Counted from the stretch's first letter, positions 24,230 to 35,168 are shown. The stretch is DNA of 64,000 nucleotides from Pohlia nutans (GCA_022496805.1 CM040096.1:15625501-15689500), one strand, 5' to 3'. Numbers and translations are program-made. The notes: generated by a model not told the origin, from the sequence alone.

Positions 24230-25021
24230 CAATGTTGGTTTTGTCAAAGACTGTGAACCAACCCCAAGATCCTCAAGGATTGCGAGTGATTTGTTGTCAA
24301 CAAACGTAGGAAATTTGGATTTCAAGGAGACACCAACGAAATTTCTGCACAAGGAAGATTCTGAGCATACAAGTATGGGTACCTTCAGTGAAGATGACAA
24401 GACAAGAATTGAAAAACGCAAGGACAGCAAGAAGTCTCAGGAGGAGGCTATTCAAGTGCCAGGGACAATTTCTCCATATGATGCATCAACCTCGGGCATT
24501 ATTGTCATGAGTGGAACCTCAAAATCTCGACCCAAGCGCTGTACATCCCAAGCGATGGAAGAACCAAACAGTGAAAATTTGAACTTGAGAAATTCAACAG
24601 ACTATGATGTTTTCTTGAATTATGGGGGTATGATGGAAAAACATGTTTTTCTATTGGATGGAGCACTTCGCCAAGTTGGTTGTCACCCTTTCATGGAGCT
24701 TCAAAAGGGGTCTGCAGCCTTCAGCTCTATTCAGAAGGCCTTGCACGGGGTACTTGTGCATGTTGCAATATTTTCTCGAGATTATGCTAATTCCAAGTAT
24801 TGCTTGAATGAGCTATGTGATATATTAGCAAGCGGGAAACCTCTTATTCCAGTATTTTATGATGTTAAGCCGGAGGACTTGCGGTTGACTGAACATGGAC
24901 CGTTTGCTGAAGCATTTATTCATCACTTGGAGAGTGGGCGGAATGAGGACGTGGAGAGATGGAAAAGTGCTCTTTCTGCTGTATCTATGATACGAGGATT
25001 TATATCTGATGACTTTACAGA
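24230..25021 (+). CDS. NLR1 exon: TIR domain
   Basis: Open after an acceptor at 24229 (AAACAG). About 125 residues of polar linker lead to a TIR domain: DYDVFLNYGG, ALRQVGCHPFMELQKGS, IFSRDYANSKYCLNELCDIL and PLIPVFYDVKPEDLR. The Glu in the YCLNEL segment, which in NADase-active TIRs is catalytic, is present. The usual FRG(E)DTR segment is altered to YGGMMEKH. The exon ends ACAGA|GTGAGT and joins the NB-ARC exon exactly in phase, giving DDFTDYMELQKQ. TIR domains in plant NLRs act as NADases or scaffolds in immune signalling; here the domain sits between a kinase and the nucleotide-binding switch. Confidence 0.8.
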
Positions 25022-25142
25022 GTGAGTTGCTCTTAATCACAATTTTGGCAGATCTTGATGCAAACATGTTACTAGATGATGATGTTAGTATACGTATTTG
25101 GGTTATTATTTTAACAAGTAAAAAGATGTATTGACCCCTTAA

Positions 25143-25887
25143 CCCCTAAATGCCCACAGACCTCACCAAATTTGGAGAATTGCAAAGATGCATTATAGAA
25201 TACAACTAAGAGGGATATTTTGAACTTGTTGTATGAATAAAAGTTGTACATTATGAATTTTAGATTCTATCCATAAGGTTAGATCTATGATTGCAATCAC
25301 CAATATTTTTGTATAAAATTTGAAACACAAAATTCAAAATTCTTTTGTAATTCGATTATGAATAAGATACTGACAATCTGTGAATGAAATTTGATGTGAT
25401 GGGTTGAAATGTAATACTCTAAGTGTAGTGATTTTTGGAGATTTTTTGGTTGCTTAATTTTATGAGTTGGTTTTTTCAAAAGCACTTTTGAAAAAAGATC
25501 TTAAATTTTTTTGGTGAATCACTAACATGAAATGAGGCATAAAAATTTCACAAATCATCCCTTTTCTAAATCGGATCATAGATGCATGAAGCTAACATCC
25601 CATAAAAGTGCATGGCGATGAAAAAATGGAATTTAATTCTGTACATCCTGAATATAGAAGCTTGGGTAGTTCGGGTTAATGCCCAACCCATAATGACATT
25701 TTCACTTTGAACCTCTATAGTGGAAAAAAGTGACTTTCTATGTGCATCTCAACTACCCAATCTTGCAGAGCACTTTCTTCTTTCCATTCATAGACAATAT
25801 GCATCCTTCCTAGATGTTTCTAGTGATTTATTTGAGAACTAATGAGATATGAAAATGAACACTTTGGTCCACATGGGCACTTAGGGG
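25143..25887 (+). mobile_element. TTAA-flanked MITE in the TIR/NB-ARC intron, 745 bp
   Basis: CCCCTAAATGCCCAC at the left and GGGCACTTAGGGG at the right, each flanked by TTAA (25139-25142, 25888-25891). The interior matches the copies near 8.4 and 14.2 kb. It accounts for most of the intron between the TIR and NB-ARC exons. TTAA targets and CCC-starting ends recall piggyBac-type elements, but no transposase is present. Confidence 0.75.
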
Positions 25888-25929
25888 TTAAGCTAATGAT
25901 GTATTTCTTACCGGGCTGGGATTTAACAG

Positions 25930-27040
25930 TTACATGGAGCTCCAGAAGCAAGTTGTAGCTGCAGTTCTAGGGAGCTTGTCTACATCCTTTCCTCGGCCTG
26001 CACTCTTTGCACCTCGCCGTGTGGGTTTGAAGAATATTTCTATGGATGTGATTACCATGTTACACAATATGGGAGAGAACGTAGGAGTTATGGGCATATG
26101 TGGCACGGGGGGAATTGGGAAGACAACCTTTGTGAGGGAAGTTTACAACCAAATGCAGCTGGACTTTGAGAATCGATGTTTTTTGGAAGATGTGAAAGAT
26201 GCCGAGTCTGTTATGGATCTACAAATGAAGATGGTGACTGATTTGCTTCAAGTGGATGTGAAGAAGATGAATTGGGACTTTGCTCACTGGTTTGAGAAGA
26301 TTCAAGAGCAAAAAGTGTTCCTTGTGGTTGATGATATCAGCAAGAGGGAACAATTTGATGAACTAAAAGTTCATGTGGAAAAGCTTGCTCCAGGAAGCCG
26401 AGTTCTCATAACTTCAAGAGAGAGCAACATCTTGAACAGTATCTTGGCAGATGTACCACAACCACAATGTGCTCTTTACTCCATGCCTATGCTAAGTTCT
26501 GAAGACTCTCTGGAACTCCTTTACCAATGCGTATTTGGCCAGGAGGAGATTTCAGATAGAGTGTACATTTTTCATCATTTTTCTGAAGAGATTGTAAGGA
26601 GTAATGGAATACCACTTGTGTTGGAAGTCATTGGAGGGTCCTTGGCTGATCGAAAGAATGAACCAGAATATTGGAGAGCAATTTCTGCACTAAAAGAAAG
26701 CCATGATATTATTAGCAAGCTCCGTATCATTTACGATCAACTTCTAAATGACATCGACAAGTGTCTGTTTGAAGACATAGCCTGCTTTATGCTTGGCCAT
26801 TCCAAGCACATAGTTTTGGAAATTTGGAACTCAGTTGGGTATGATTTGCCGGCGAGTGGATTGTTGCAGAGATTAATTGATAAGTATTTGGTCAAAGTGG
26901 ATGGTAAGGGACAATTACGCATGCATGATATCTTGCGCGACATGGGCCGTGAGGTTGTTATGAATAGAGCCGGACACTATGATTTACTCAGCCATATATG
27001 GCACCCTACAATGGCTGCAAAGATTCTCCAGAAGCAACAT
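25930..27040 (+). CDS. NLR1 exon: NB-ARC domain
   Basis: Starts after TTTAACAG and ends at CAACAT|GTAAGA, phase 0. Motifs in order: P-loop GICGTGGIGKTTFV, RNBS-A-like FENRCFLEDVKD, kinase-2 VFLVVDDISKREQFDEL, RNBS-B GSRVLITSRES, GLPL as NGIPLVLEVIGGSLADR, and MHD as LRMHDILRDMGREVV. All key residues for ATP/ADP switching are in place, so this copy looks functional. The exon shares about 90-97% identity with the broken NLR2 pieces at 36138-36411, 59581-59713 and 61838-62446, which helped to fix insertion boundaries. Confidence 0.9.
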
Positions 27041-27241
27041 GTAAGACTTTTTTGTATATCACACAATGCTTGTGAAGAATAGTAGTTAGAATTTATTTGG
27101 CTAATCATTCTGAAATATCTATATTGATAGTTCTATTTCATGTCTAATTATTGATATAATAATACTGATAATAACTTTTTGGAGGATAGTAATTTGGAAT
27201 CTGCTTGACTTGTTCCATGACCAAACCATGTGTACATACAG

Positions 27242-27520
27242 GGTCTCAATGAAGTTTTAGTAGCCCTCTCTGTAGTTGGAGTGGATCATCACATTGCGTC
27301 CAAAGCGGAGTCCTATGCAAGGATGAGGGCATTGAGATACCTCTCACTAGATGGTTATGGAGTTGAAGGCGACTTTTCAGGCTGGTCAATGGAATTGAGA
27401 TGGTTACAATGGAGATACATGCCTTTTGGAGAATTACCTTCAAGTTTGGAATTACCAAACTTGGTAGTGCTAGATCTTGCCAGCAGCCCTTGCCTCACTC
27501 GTGTTTGGGCTAGAATAGAG
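27242..27520 (+). CDS. NLR1 exon: NB-ARC to LRR connector
   Basis: Flanked by ACATACAG and GAG|GTAAGT; both junctions are phase 0. It encodes GLNEVLVALSVV, then ARMRALRYLSLDGYGVEGDF and MELRWLQWRYMPFGELPSSL, the usual 'MKRLRLLQL ... LRWLxWxxxPxxxLP' transition that precedes LRRs in TIR-type NLRs. Confidence 0.85.
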
Positions 27521-28064
27521 GTAAGTTTTGAGCACCTCATTAGCTAAAAAGAATTAGATACTTTCTGCGTTAATTACTAGTGTTAATCAAATGCATTGCT
27601 ATAGGAATTTGAACTTTATAATGGACAAATTGTTCAAGTAGAGTGACCTCGGGGAATGTCTTGATATGGGTACCACTTTTACGTGTCTCACATAGTGTGA
27701 CTTATGTCTAAATTATTTTATGTGTGCTAGAAATTCCGTCTTTAACACCATGTATATAGTTGCAGCCATGGTGCCTATAATACCTTCTAATTTTTGTAAT
27801 TTTATAATGTTTTTTTCTTACCAAAAAGATTTTTCTCGAAAATCACACTATTTTTGGAGGGGGTACCCATGTCAGACCACCACCCCCTCATAATTGTGAT
27901 GCATTGCAAGTGTGCATTTTGTTGATATAGGTAGACCTCGAAAATATAACTTGATGAATACATATAAGTGCCAAATATACCCGTTACTCATTTAGCCGTC
28001 CTCTTTCTTAAATATCAACAATTATGTTTAATTTTCATTCTTTCTCTCTCTGCTTGAACTCCAG

Positions 28065-31000
28065 GTTCCCTGTAATGTGCTGCGGGTTTTAATACTCAGA
28101 GAGTGCACAAAATTGGAGAAGCTTCCTCAACACATTGACAGGATACTGGCGAAACTGAAGGTTTTGGATCTAGAAGGTTGCTTGTCTCTAAGTTCATTAC
28201 CGGACCCTTTGGGGAACTTGGAAGAGCTTGAGAACCTAAATTTGTCCAGTTGCTCCAACCTCACCATTTTGCCAAATTTTAGCTCCCTTGGGAGCCTGCA
28301 AATCCTCAAATTGAATGAGTGTAAAGGTTTGTCCAAGTTGCCAGAATCATTTGGAAACTCTATGCTCAACTTAGAGGAACTGTGGCTGAATGGGTGTGAA
28401 CTACTTCAAAGACTACCATCTTCTTTCTGCCAACTTATAAATCTCAAATATTTAAATATGAAAGAAACCGCCTTGGAAGAACTCCCGGATGCCTTTGGCC
28501 AACTTCAGGGCCTGTGGAAAGTTGATTTTGGAGGGTGCAAATGGTTGGTGAAATTGCCAGAATCGTTTGGGAACTTGTTCAACTTAGAGGAAGTCTTGCT
28601 CAATGAGTGTGAGCTGCTTCAAAAGCTACCGTCTTCTCTATGCAATCTCACCAAGCTCAGGGTGTTAAACTTGAAAGAGACAGCCTTGGAAGAACTCCCA
28701 AAGGACTTTGGCAACCTTGAGAGCCTGAGGAAAGCTGATTTTGGAGGGTGTAAAAGGTTGGTGGAATTGCCAGAATCATTTGGGAATTTGTTCAACTTAG
28801 AGGAAGTCTTGCTCAATGAGTGTGAGCTGCTTCAAAAGCTACCGTCCTCTCTATGCAATCTCACCAAGCTCAGGGTGTTAAACTTGTGGCGATGTTCAAG
28901 CTTGAAGCAGTTACCTGCTGAGATTGGCAAGTTGACGGGTTTGACGACCTTGGACGTTCCTTTATGTTCAAGCTTGAAGCAGTTACCTGCTGAGATTGGC
29001 AAGTTGACAGGTTTGAAGACCTTGGAGTTGTCTAGATGTTCAAGCTTGAAGGAGTTACCTGCTGAGATTGGCAAGTTGACGGGTTTGACGACCTTGAAGT
29101 TGTCTAGATGTTCAAGCTTGGAGCAGTTGCCTGCTGAGATTGGCAAGTTGACAAGTTTGAAGACCTTGGAGTTGTGGGGATGTTCAAGCTTGAAGCAGTT
29201 ACCTACTGAGATGGGCAAGTTGACAGGTTTGAAGGCATTACACTTGTGGGGATGTTCAAGCTTGGAACAGTTACCTGTTGAGATTGGCAAGTTGACGGGT
29301 TTGACGACCTTGAAGTTGTCTAGATGTTCAAGCTTGCAGCAGTTGCCTGCTGAGATTGGCAAGTTGACAGGTTTTACGACCTTGGACTTGTGGGGATGTT
29401 CAAGCTTGGAGCAGTTACCTGCTGAGATCGGCAAGTTGACAGGTTTGACGACCTTGGACTTTTCTGGATGTTCAAGCTTGAAGCAGTTACCCGCTGAGAT
29501 TGGCAAGTTGACGGGTTGGACGACCTTGAAGTTGTCTAGATGTTCAAGCTTGGAGCAGTTGCCTGCTGAGATTGGCAAGTTGACAGGTTTGACGACCTTG
29601 GACTTTTCTGAATGTTCAAGCTTGGAGCAGTTACCTGCTGAGATCGGCAAGTTAACAGGTTTGACGACCTTGGACTTTTCTGGATGTTCAAGCTTGAAGC
29701 AGTTACCTGCTGAGATTAGCAAGTTGACCGGTTTGACGACCTTGGAGTTGTCTAGATGTTCAAGCTTGAAGGAGTTACCTGCTGAGATTGGCAAGTTGAC
29801 GGGTTGGACGACCTTGAAGTTGTCTAGATGTTCAAGCTTGGAGCAGTTGCCTGCTGAGATTGGCAAGTCGACAGGTTTGACGACCTTGGACTTTTCTGGA
29901 TGTTCAAGCTTGAAGCAGTTACCTGCTGAGATTAGCAAGTTGACCGGTTTGACGACCTTGGAGTTGTCTAGATGTTCAAGCTTGAAGGAGTTACCTGCTG
30001 AGATTGGCAAGTTGACGGGTTTGACGACCTTGAAGTTGTCTAGATGTTCAAGCTTGCAGCAGTTGCCTGCTGAGATTGGCAAGTTGACAGGTTTTACGAC
30101 CTTGGACTTGTGGGGATGTTCAAGCTTGGAGCAGTTACCTGCTGAGATCGGCAAGTTGACAGGTTTGACGACCTTGGACTTTTCTGGATGTTCAATCTTG
30201 AAGCAGTTACCCGCTGAGATTGGCAAGTTGACAGGTTTGACGACCTTGAAGTTGTCTAGATGTTCAAGCTTGGAGCAGTTGCCTGCTGAGATTGGCAAGT
30301 TGACAGGTTTGACGACCTTGGACTTTTCTGAATGTTCAAGCTTGGAGCAGTTACCTGCTGAGATCGGCAAGTTAACAGGTTTGACGACCTTGGACTTTTC
30401 TGGATGTTCAAGCTTGAAGCAGTTACCTGCTGAGATTAGCAAGTTGACCGGTTTGACGACCTTGGAGTTGTCTAGATGTTCAAGCTTGAAGGAGTTACCT
30501 GCTGAGATTGGCAAGTTGACGGGTTTGACAACCTTGAAGTTGTCTAGATGTTCAAGCTTGCAGCAGTTGCCTGCTGAGATTGGCAAGTTGACAGGTTTGA
30601 CGACCTTGGACTTTTCTGGATGTTCAAGCTTGAAGCAGTTACCTGGTGAGATTAGCAAGTTGACCGGTTTGACGACCTTGGAGTTGTCTAGATGTTCAAG
30701 CTTGAAGGAGTTACCTGCTGAGATTGGAAAGTTGACGGGTTTGACGACCTTGAAGTTGTCTAGATGTTCAAGCTTGCAGCAGTTGCCTGCTAAGATTGGC
30801 AAGTTGACAGGTTTGACGACCTTGGACTTTTCTGAATGTTCAAGCTTGGAGCAGTTACCTGCTGAGATCGGCAAGTTAACAGGTTTGACGACCTTGGACT
30901 TTTCTGGATGTTCAAGCTTGAAGCAGTTACCTGCTGAGATTAGCAAGTTGACCGGTTTGACGACCTTGGAGTTGTCTAGATGTTCAAGCTTGAAGGAGTT

Positions 31001-32870
31001 ACCTGCTGAGATTGGCAAGTTGACGGGTTTGACGACCTTGAAGTTGTGGGAATGTTCAAGCTTGGAGCAGTTGCCTGCTGAGATTGGCAAGTTGACAGGT
31101 TTGAAGACCTTGGAGTTGTGGGGATGTTCAAGCTTGAAGCAGTTACCTACTGAGATGGGCAAGTTGACAGGTTTGAAGGCATTACACTTGTGGGGATGTT
31201 CAAGCTTGGAGCAGTTACCTGCTGAGATCGGCAAGTTGACAGGTTTGACGACCTTGGACTTTTCTGGATGTTCAAGCTTGAAGCAGTTACCTGCTGAGAT
31301 TGGCAAGTTGACAGGTTTGACGACCTTGGACTTTTCTGAATGTTCAAGCTTGGAGCAGTTACCTGCTGAGATCGGCAAGTTAACAGGTTTGACGACCTTG
31401 GACTTTTCTGGATGTTCAAGCTTGAAGCAGTTACCTGCTGAGATTAGCAAGTTGACAGGTTTGACGACCTTGAACTTGTCTGGATGTTCAAGCTTGAAGC
31501 AGTTACCCGCTGAGATTGGCAATTTGACAGGTTTGACGACCTTGAAGTTGTGGGAATGTTCAAGCTTGCAGCAGTTACCTGCAGAGATTGGCAGGTTGAT
31601 AGGTTTGAATACCTTGAACTTGTGGGGATGTTCAAGCTTGAAGCAGTTACCTGCTGAGATCGGCAAGTTGACAGGTTTGACGACCTTGGACTTGTCTGGA
31701 TGTTCAAGCTTGGAGCAGTTACCTGCTGAGATTAGCAAGTTGACCGGTTTGACGACCTTGGAGTTGTCTAGATGTTCAAGTTTGAAGGAGTTACCTGCTG
31801 AGATTGGCAAGTTGACGGGTTTGACGACCTTGAAGTTGTCTAGATGTTCAAGCTTGGAGCAGTTACCTGCTGAGATTGGCAAGTTGACAGGTTTGAAGAC
31901 CTTGGAGTTGTGGGGATGTTCAAGCTTGAAGCAGTTACCTACTGAGATGGGCAAGTTGACAGGTTTGAAGGCATTACACTTGTGGGGATGTTCAAGCTTG
32001 GAGCAGTTACCTGCTGAGATCGGCAAGTTGACAGGTTTGACGACCTTGGACTTTTCTGGATGTTCAAGCTTGAAGCAGTTACCCGCTGAGATTGGCAAGT
32101 TGACGGGTTGGACGACCTTGAAGTTGTTTAGATGTTCAAGCTTGGAGCAGTTACCTGCTGAGATCGGCAAGTTAACAGGTTTGACGACCTTGGACTTTTC
32201 TGGATGTTCAAGCTTGAAGCAGTTACCCGCTGAGATTGGCAAGTTGACAGGTTTGACGACCTTGAAGTTGTGGGAATGTTCAAGCTTGAAGCAGTTACCT
32301 GCAGAGATTGGCAGGTTGACAGGTTTGAATACCTTGAACTTGTGTGGATGTTCAAGCTTGAAGCAGTTATCTGCTGAGATTGGCAAGCTGAAAGGTTTGA
32401 CGACCTTGGTGGTGTCTGGATGTTCAAGCTTGGAGCAGTTGCCTGCTGAGATTGGCAAGCTGAAAGGTTTGACGACCTTGGTGTTATCTGGATGTTCAAG
32501 CTTGAAGCAGTTACCTGCTGAGATTGGCAAGTTGACGGGTTTGACGACCTTGAAGTTGTTTAGATGTTCAAGCTTGGAACAGTTGCCTGCTGAGATTGGC
32601 AAGTTGACAGGTTTGACGACCTTGGACTTTTCTGAATGTTCAAGCTTGGAGCAGTTACCTTCTGAGATCGGCAAGTTAACAGGTTTGACGACCTTGGACT
32701 TGTGGGGATGTTCAAGCTTGAAGCAGTTACCTGCTGAGATCGGCAAGTTGACAGGTTTGACGACCTTGGACTTGTCTGGATGTTCAAGCTTGGAGCAGTT
32801 GCCTGCTGAGATTGGCAAATTGACGAGTTTGACGACCTTGGACTTGTCTAGATGTTCAAGCTTGGAGTAG
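28065..32870 (+). CDS. NLR1 exon: very long LRR domain
   Basis: The exon opens at CTCCAG|GTTCCC in phase and runs 1,601 codons to TAG 32868-32870. The first 270 residues are diverse LRRs. From about 28890 the sequence becomes about 55 nearly identical 24-residue units of the form CSSLKQLPAEIGKLTGLTTL, varying mainly at solvent-exposed positions (K/E/Q before QLP or ELP; DFSG, ELSR, KLSR, LWGC). A typical plant NLR has 10-30 LRRs, so this is exceptional. The final TAG replaces the CAG/GAG-CAG found in every other unit, and about 1.5 further units follow it, so the stop looks acquired. A long antisense frame exists but is a shadow of the 72-bp periodicity. Confidence 0.85.
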   Translation, partial: VPCNVLRVLILRECTKLEKLPQHIDRILAKLKVLDLEGCLSLSSLPDPLGNLEELENLNLSSCSNLTILPNFSSLGSLQILKLNECKGLSKLPESFGNSMLNLEELWLNGCELLQRLPSSFCQLINLKYLNMKETALEELPDAFGQLQGLWKVDFGGCKWLVKLPESFGNLFNLEEVLLNECELLQKLPSSLCNLTKLRVLNLKETALEELPKDFGNLESLRKADFGGCKRLVELPESFGNLFNLEEVLLNECELLQKLPSSLCNLTKLRVLNLWRCSSLKQLPAEIGKLTGLTTLDVPLCSSLKQLPAEIGKLTGLKTLELSRCSSLKELPAEIGKLTGLTTLKLSRCSSLEQLPAEIGKLTSLKTLELWGCSSLKQLPTEMGKLTGLKALHLWGCSSLEQLPVEIGKLTGLTTLKLSRCSSLQQLPAEIGKLTGFTTLDLWGCSSLEQLPAEIGKLTGLTTLDFSGCSSLKQLPAEIGKLTGWTTLKLSRCSSLEQLPAEIGKLTGLTTLDFSECSSLEQLPAEIGKLTGLTTLDFSGCSSLKQLPAEISKLTGLTTLELSRCSSLKELPAEIGKLTGWTTLKLSRCSSLEQLPAEIGKSTGLTTLDFSGCSSLKQLPAEISKLTGLTTLELSRCSSLKELPAEIGKLTGLTTLKLSRCSSLQQLPAEIGKLTGFTTLDLWGCSSLEQLPAEIGKLTGLTTLDFSGCSILKQLPAEIGKLTGLTTLKLSRCSSLEQLPAEIGKLTGLTTLDFSECSSLEQLPAEIGKLTGLTTLDFSGCSSLKQLPAEISKLTGLTTLELSRCSSLKELPAEIGKLTGLTTLKLSRCSSLQQLPAEIGKLTGLTTLDFSGCSSLKQLPGEISKLTGLTTLELSRCSSLKELPAEIGKLTGLTTLKLSRCSSLQQLPAKIGKLTGLTTLDFSECSSLEQLPAEIGKLTGLTTLDFSGCSSLKQLPAEISKLTGLTTLELSRCSSLKELPAEIGKLTGLTTLKLWECSSLEQLPAEIGKLTGLKTLELWGCSSLKQLPTEMGKLTGLKALHLWGCSSLEQLPAEIGKLTGLTTLDFSGCSSLKQLPAEIGKLTGLTTLDFSECSSLEQLPAEIGKLTGLTTLDFSGCSSLKQLPAEISKLTGLTTLNLSGCSSLKQLPAEIGNLTGLTTLKLWECSSLQQLPAEIGRLIGLNTLNLWGCSSLKQLPAEIGKLTGLTTLDLSGCSSLEQLPAEISKLTGLTTLELSRCSSLKELPAEIGKLTGLTTLKLSRCSSLEQLPAEIGKLTGLKTLELWGCSSLKQLPTEMGKLTGLKALHLWGCSSLEQLPAEIGKLTGLTTLDFSGCSSLKQLPAEIGKLTGWTTLKLFRCSSLEQLPAEIGKLTGLTTLDFSGCSSLKQLPAEIGKLTGLTTLKLWECSSLKQLPAEIGRLTGLNTLNLCGCSSLKQLSAEIGKLKGLTTLVVSGCSSLEQLPAEIGKLKGLTTLVLSGCSSLKQLPAEIGKLTGLTTLKLFRCSSLEQLPAEIGKLTGLTTLDFSECSSLEQLPSEIGKLTGLTTLDLWGCSSLKQLPAEIGKLTGLTTLDLSGCSSLEQLPAEIGKLTSLTTLDLSRCSSLE

Positions 32871-32975
32871 TTACCTGCTGAGATTGGCGAGTTGACAGGT
32901 TTGATGACCTTGGACTTGTCTGGATGTTCAAGCTTGATGTAGGTACCTGCTGAGATTGGGCAGTTGACAGGTTTG
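28890..32975 (+). repeat. 72-bp tandem array, about 57 units
   Basis: Every unit contains TGTTCAAGCTTG, so HindIII sites recur each 72 bp. Blocks of several units (DFSE, DFSG with EISK, ELSR, KLSR) repeat in the same order around 29.6, 30.3, 30.8 and 31.3 kb, which shows higher-order expansion by unequal exchange rather than unit-by-unit growth. About 1.5 units lie past the stop codon. Confidence 0.9.
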
Positions 32976-33579
32976 TTCATGTTCTAGTAGTTTATATATA
33001 TATTCCGATCTTGATCAATGTACCAACTTCTTTCAATTTGTAACTTATAAGTTTTTGTTGAAGTTCGTGTACGAATAAGTCACTCACTTATAAAATTGAC
33101 ATTAATTATATAAGTGTGTTCTTGATGTGAAAGATTGCAATATAGAGATGTTGACATATGACATTGCTGAATTGCTTCACCTTCATTTTAAAAAAAATTA
33201 ACTGAATTTCTACTTAACTTTGAGGTTACATCCTTCTAAACTCTCATTTTTGATTGTGCATTATACGGTTCAAAGATGTCGTATAATCTTGCAATTCCAC
33301 CATTGGATGATTATCTCGTTTTAGCAAATTGTCTCTACTCTAGTTCAAAATACAATTGTATAGTTACTTTTTATGTTAATCATTCTATTGGTGATAGTAT
33401 CAATCACAGTGGAAATAACCACTGAAATCTAGTGCACACAACTATAGTACCCTAGGCACTAAAGGGTTAAGGGTTAAAGGACATACTAAACTCCATGGGC
33501 TTACTTTTTTTGGAAAGAATCTTACTCATTTCTTTCACTCCGTTGAACCAAATGGGGTTTTTTAAATACCATAAGTTAC
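32976..33579. other. Intergenic 3' of NLR1
   Basis: AT-rich, no gene. Could hold the NLR1 3' UTR. A worn CACTAAAGGGTTAAGGGTTAAAGGA at 33459-33482 resembles a TTAA-MITE end. Confidence 0.35.
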
Positions 33580-34205
33580 TTGCTGAGACAAGTTACCTGC
33601 TTGGAGGAGTTACCTACTAAGATTGGGCAATTAAAATGTTTAATGACCTTGGTTCTGGAGGAATGTGACAACTTGCAGCACTTACCTATTGAGATTGACA
33701 AGTTGGTAGGGTTGAGGACCTCGGAGTTGTCGGGGTATTCCAGCTCGGAGCAGTTACTTGCTTAGATTGGCCAACTGATAGATTTGACCACCTTGGACTT
33801 GTGAAGATGTACAAGCTTGTAGCAATTACCTGCTGAGATTGGCTAGTTGATAGGTTTGCAAACTTTGTATATGATTGGATGTAAAAGCTTGGAACATTTA
33901 CCTGCTGAGATTGGCCAGTTGATTGGTTTCTCGACTTTGGATTTGAAGGGATGTTAAAGCTTGGAATGGTTATTTACTAAGAACGGCTAGGTGTTAGATT
34001 TGAGAACTTTGTATTTGTTCGGATGTAAAAGCTTGGAGGAGTTCCTTTTTAAAATTGGGTAGTTGAAATGTTTGATAACCTGGGATTTGTGCGAATGTTC
34101 AAGTATGTAACAGTTTCCGGCCGAGATTGGCCAGTTGATTGGTTTGACGACCTTGATTTTGCAGGGATGTAGAAGCTTGTAGGGTTTATCAACTGAGATG
34201 GCCTT
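33580..34205 (+). pseudogene. Decayed LRR units
   Basis: Phrases such as LEELPTKIGQLKCLMTLVLE and then HLPIEIDKLVGLRTSELSG are recognisable LRRs of the NLR1 style but more diverged. Each following unit carries a stop or frameshift (TAG where CAG or AAG is expected). It may be the ancestral C-terminal part of NLR1 stranded after the new stop, or a relic of another NLR. Confidence 0.65.
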
Positions 34206-34577
34206 CATTTTGTTTAAATTTACTTGTTTTTGAAAAATACATGCAATGCTCTTCTATGATCCTAGTGATACAAAATTTGGTGTCATTTAAATTATGTTTT
34301 CCACAGTATGATTGATTGGTTATTTCATTTTTGCAACCATAAATCCTTGGGTTTTTATGGTTTTAAAGACATACTAAACCTTATGGGCTTACTTTTGTTT
34401 GGGAGAATCGTCGTCAAAACTTCTAGTTCAATGAACCAAATGGGGATTTTTAATTGCCTAAACAAATATTTTTCAGAATTGAATCAAAGTAAATTTAAAA
34501 CAGAATCACATTTAAAATGGAGTTTACAAGAGATTTTGGGTGTGGCAATCAAGAAAGCCATGTCCTTTGACGATTAA

Positions 34578-35164
34578 CCCCTAAAGGACCGGGGGGGGGG
34601 GGGGGGGGGTGTTGAACTTAGCTCATGCTTTCTCGACTAGCTCTTGTAGCAAGTTCAATTCCTCATTGGTGTGGGGTAATTTTGACGATTGGCACTGTTG
34701 AAATTAAAGAAGACTTACTTAGTTTTTTTATAAAAAAAAGATCAACAAAATCGCATAATGTCTGAAAAAATGCCACCGTTGAGAAGATTGATGGAACTTG
34801 TGTGGGGTATTTTGTACACATGCTGGAATCGGATTGTTCAAAAATGCTCCAAAAATTCTAAATTTTTTACTGTGACTAGAAATAATTATTTTAAACATGT
34901 GCAAAAAATTTCAAGTGATTTGGAGGTGTGAAGAGGACGATATGAAGGTCTGAAGTGACGCCTAGATACCCTCCGTGCAACTCAAAAAAATCACCAAAAA
35001 TCGCTCATTTGATGAATTTCCGATCAAGAAGTACCTACAAATTCGGCTCTCCAAAAGAACCAGGGTCTCTTTGTTGCTTATCCTACAATTCAAAGCCCAA
35101 GAACCCGAACTTCCTTACTTTCTAGTTCTAGAAGCAGCGTGGGGGCCTTACGGTCCTTTAGGGG
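34578..35164 (+). mobile_element. TTAA-flanked MITE with a 19-base G run, 587 bp
   Basis: Left end CCCCTAAAGGACCGGGG, right end CCTTACGGTCCTTTAGGGG, TTAA at 34574-34577 and 35165-35168. The interior is shared with 40401-41025 and, inverted, 60461-61032. A pure G run occupies 34591-34609, where the other copies have five or six G. Confidence 0.75.
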
Positions 35165-35168
35165 TTAA

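Noticed and set aside
31147..32787. Serine/threonine-rich minus-strand frames (SSNLSTCQSQQVT type)
   Set aside because: Third-frame shadows of the same LRR array.
28832..32980. 1,382-codon minus-strand open frame as a gene
   Set aside because: It follows from the 72-bp periodicity of the LRR array; the plus strand has LRR consensus, correct splice phase and homology.
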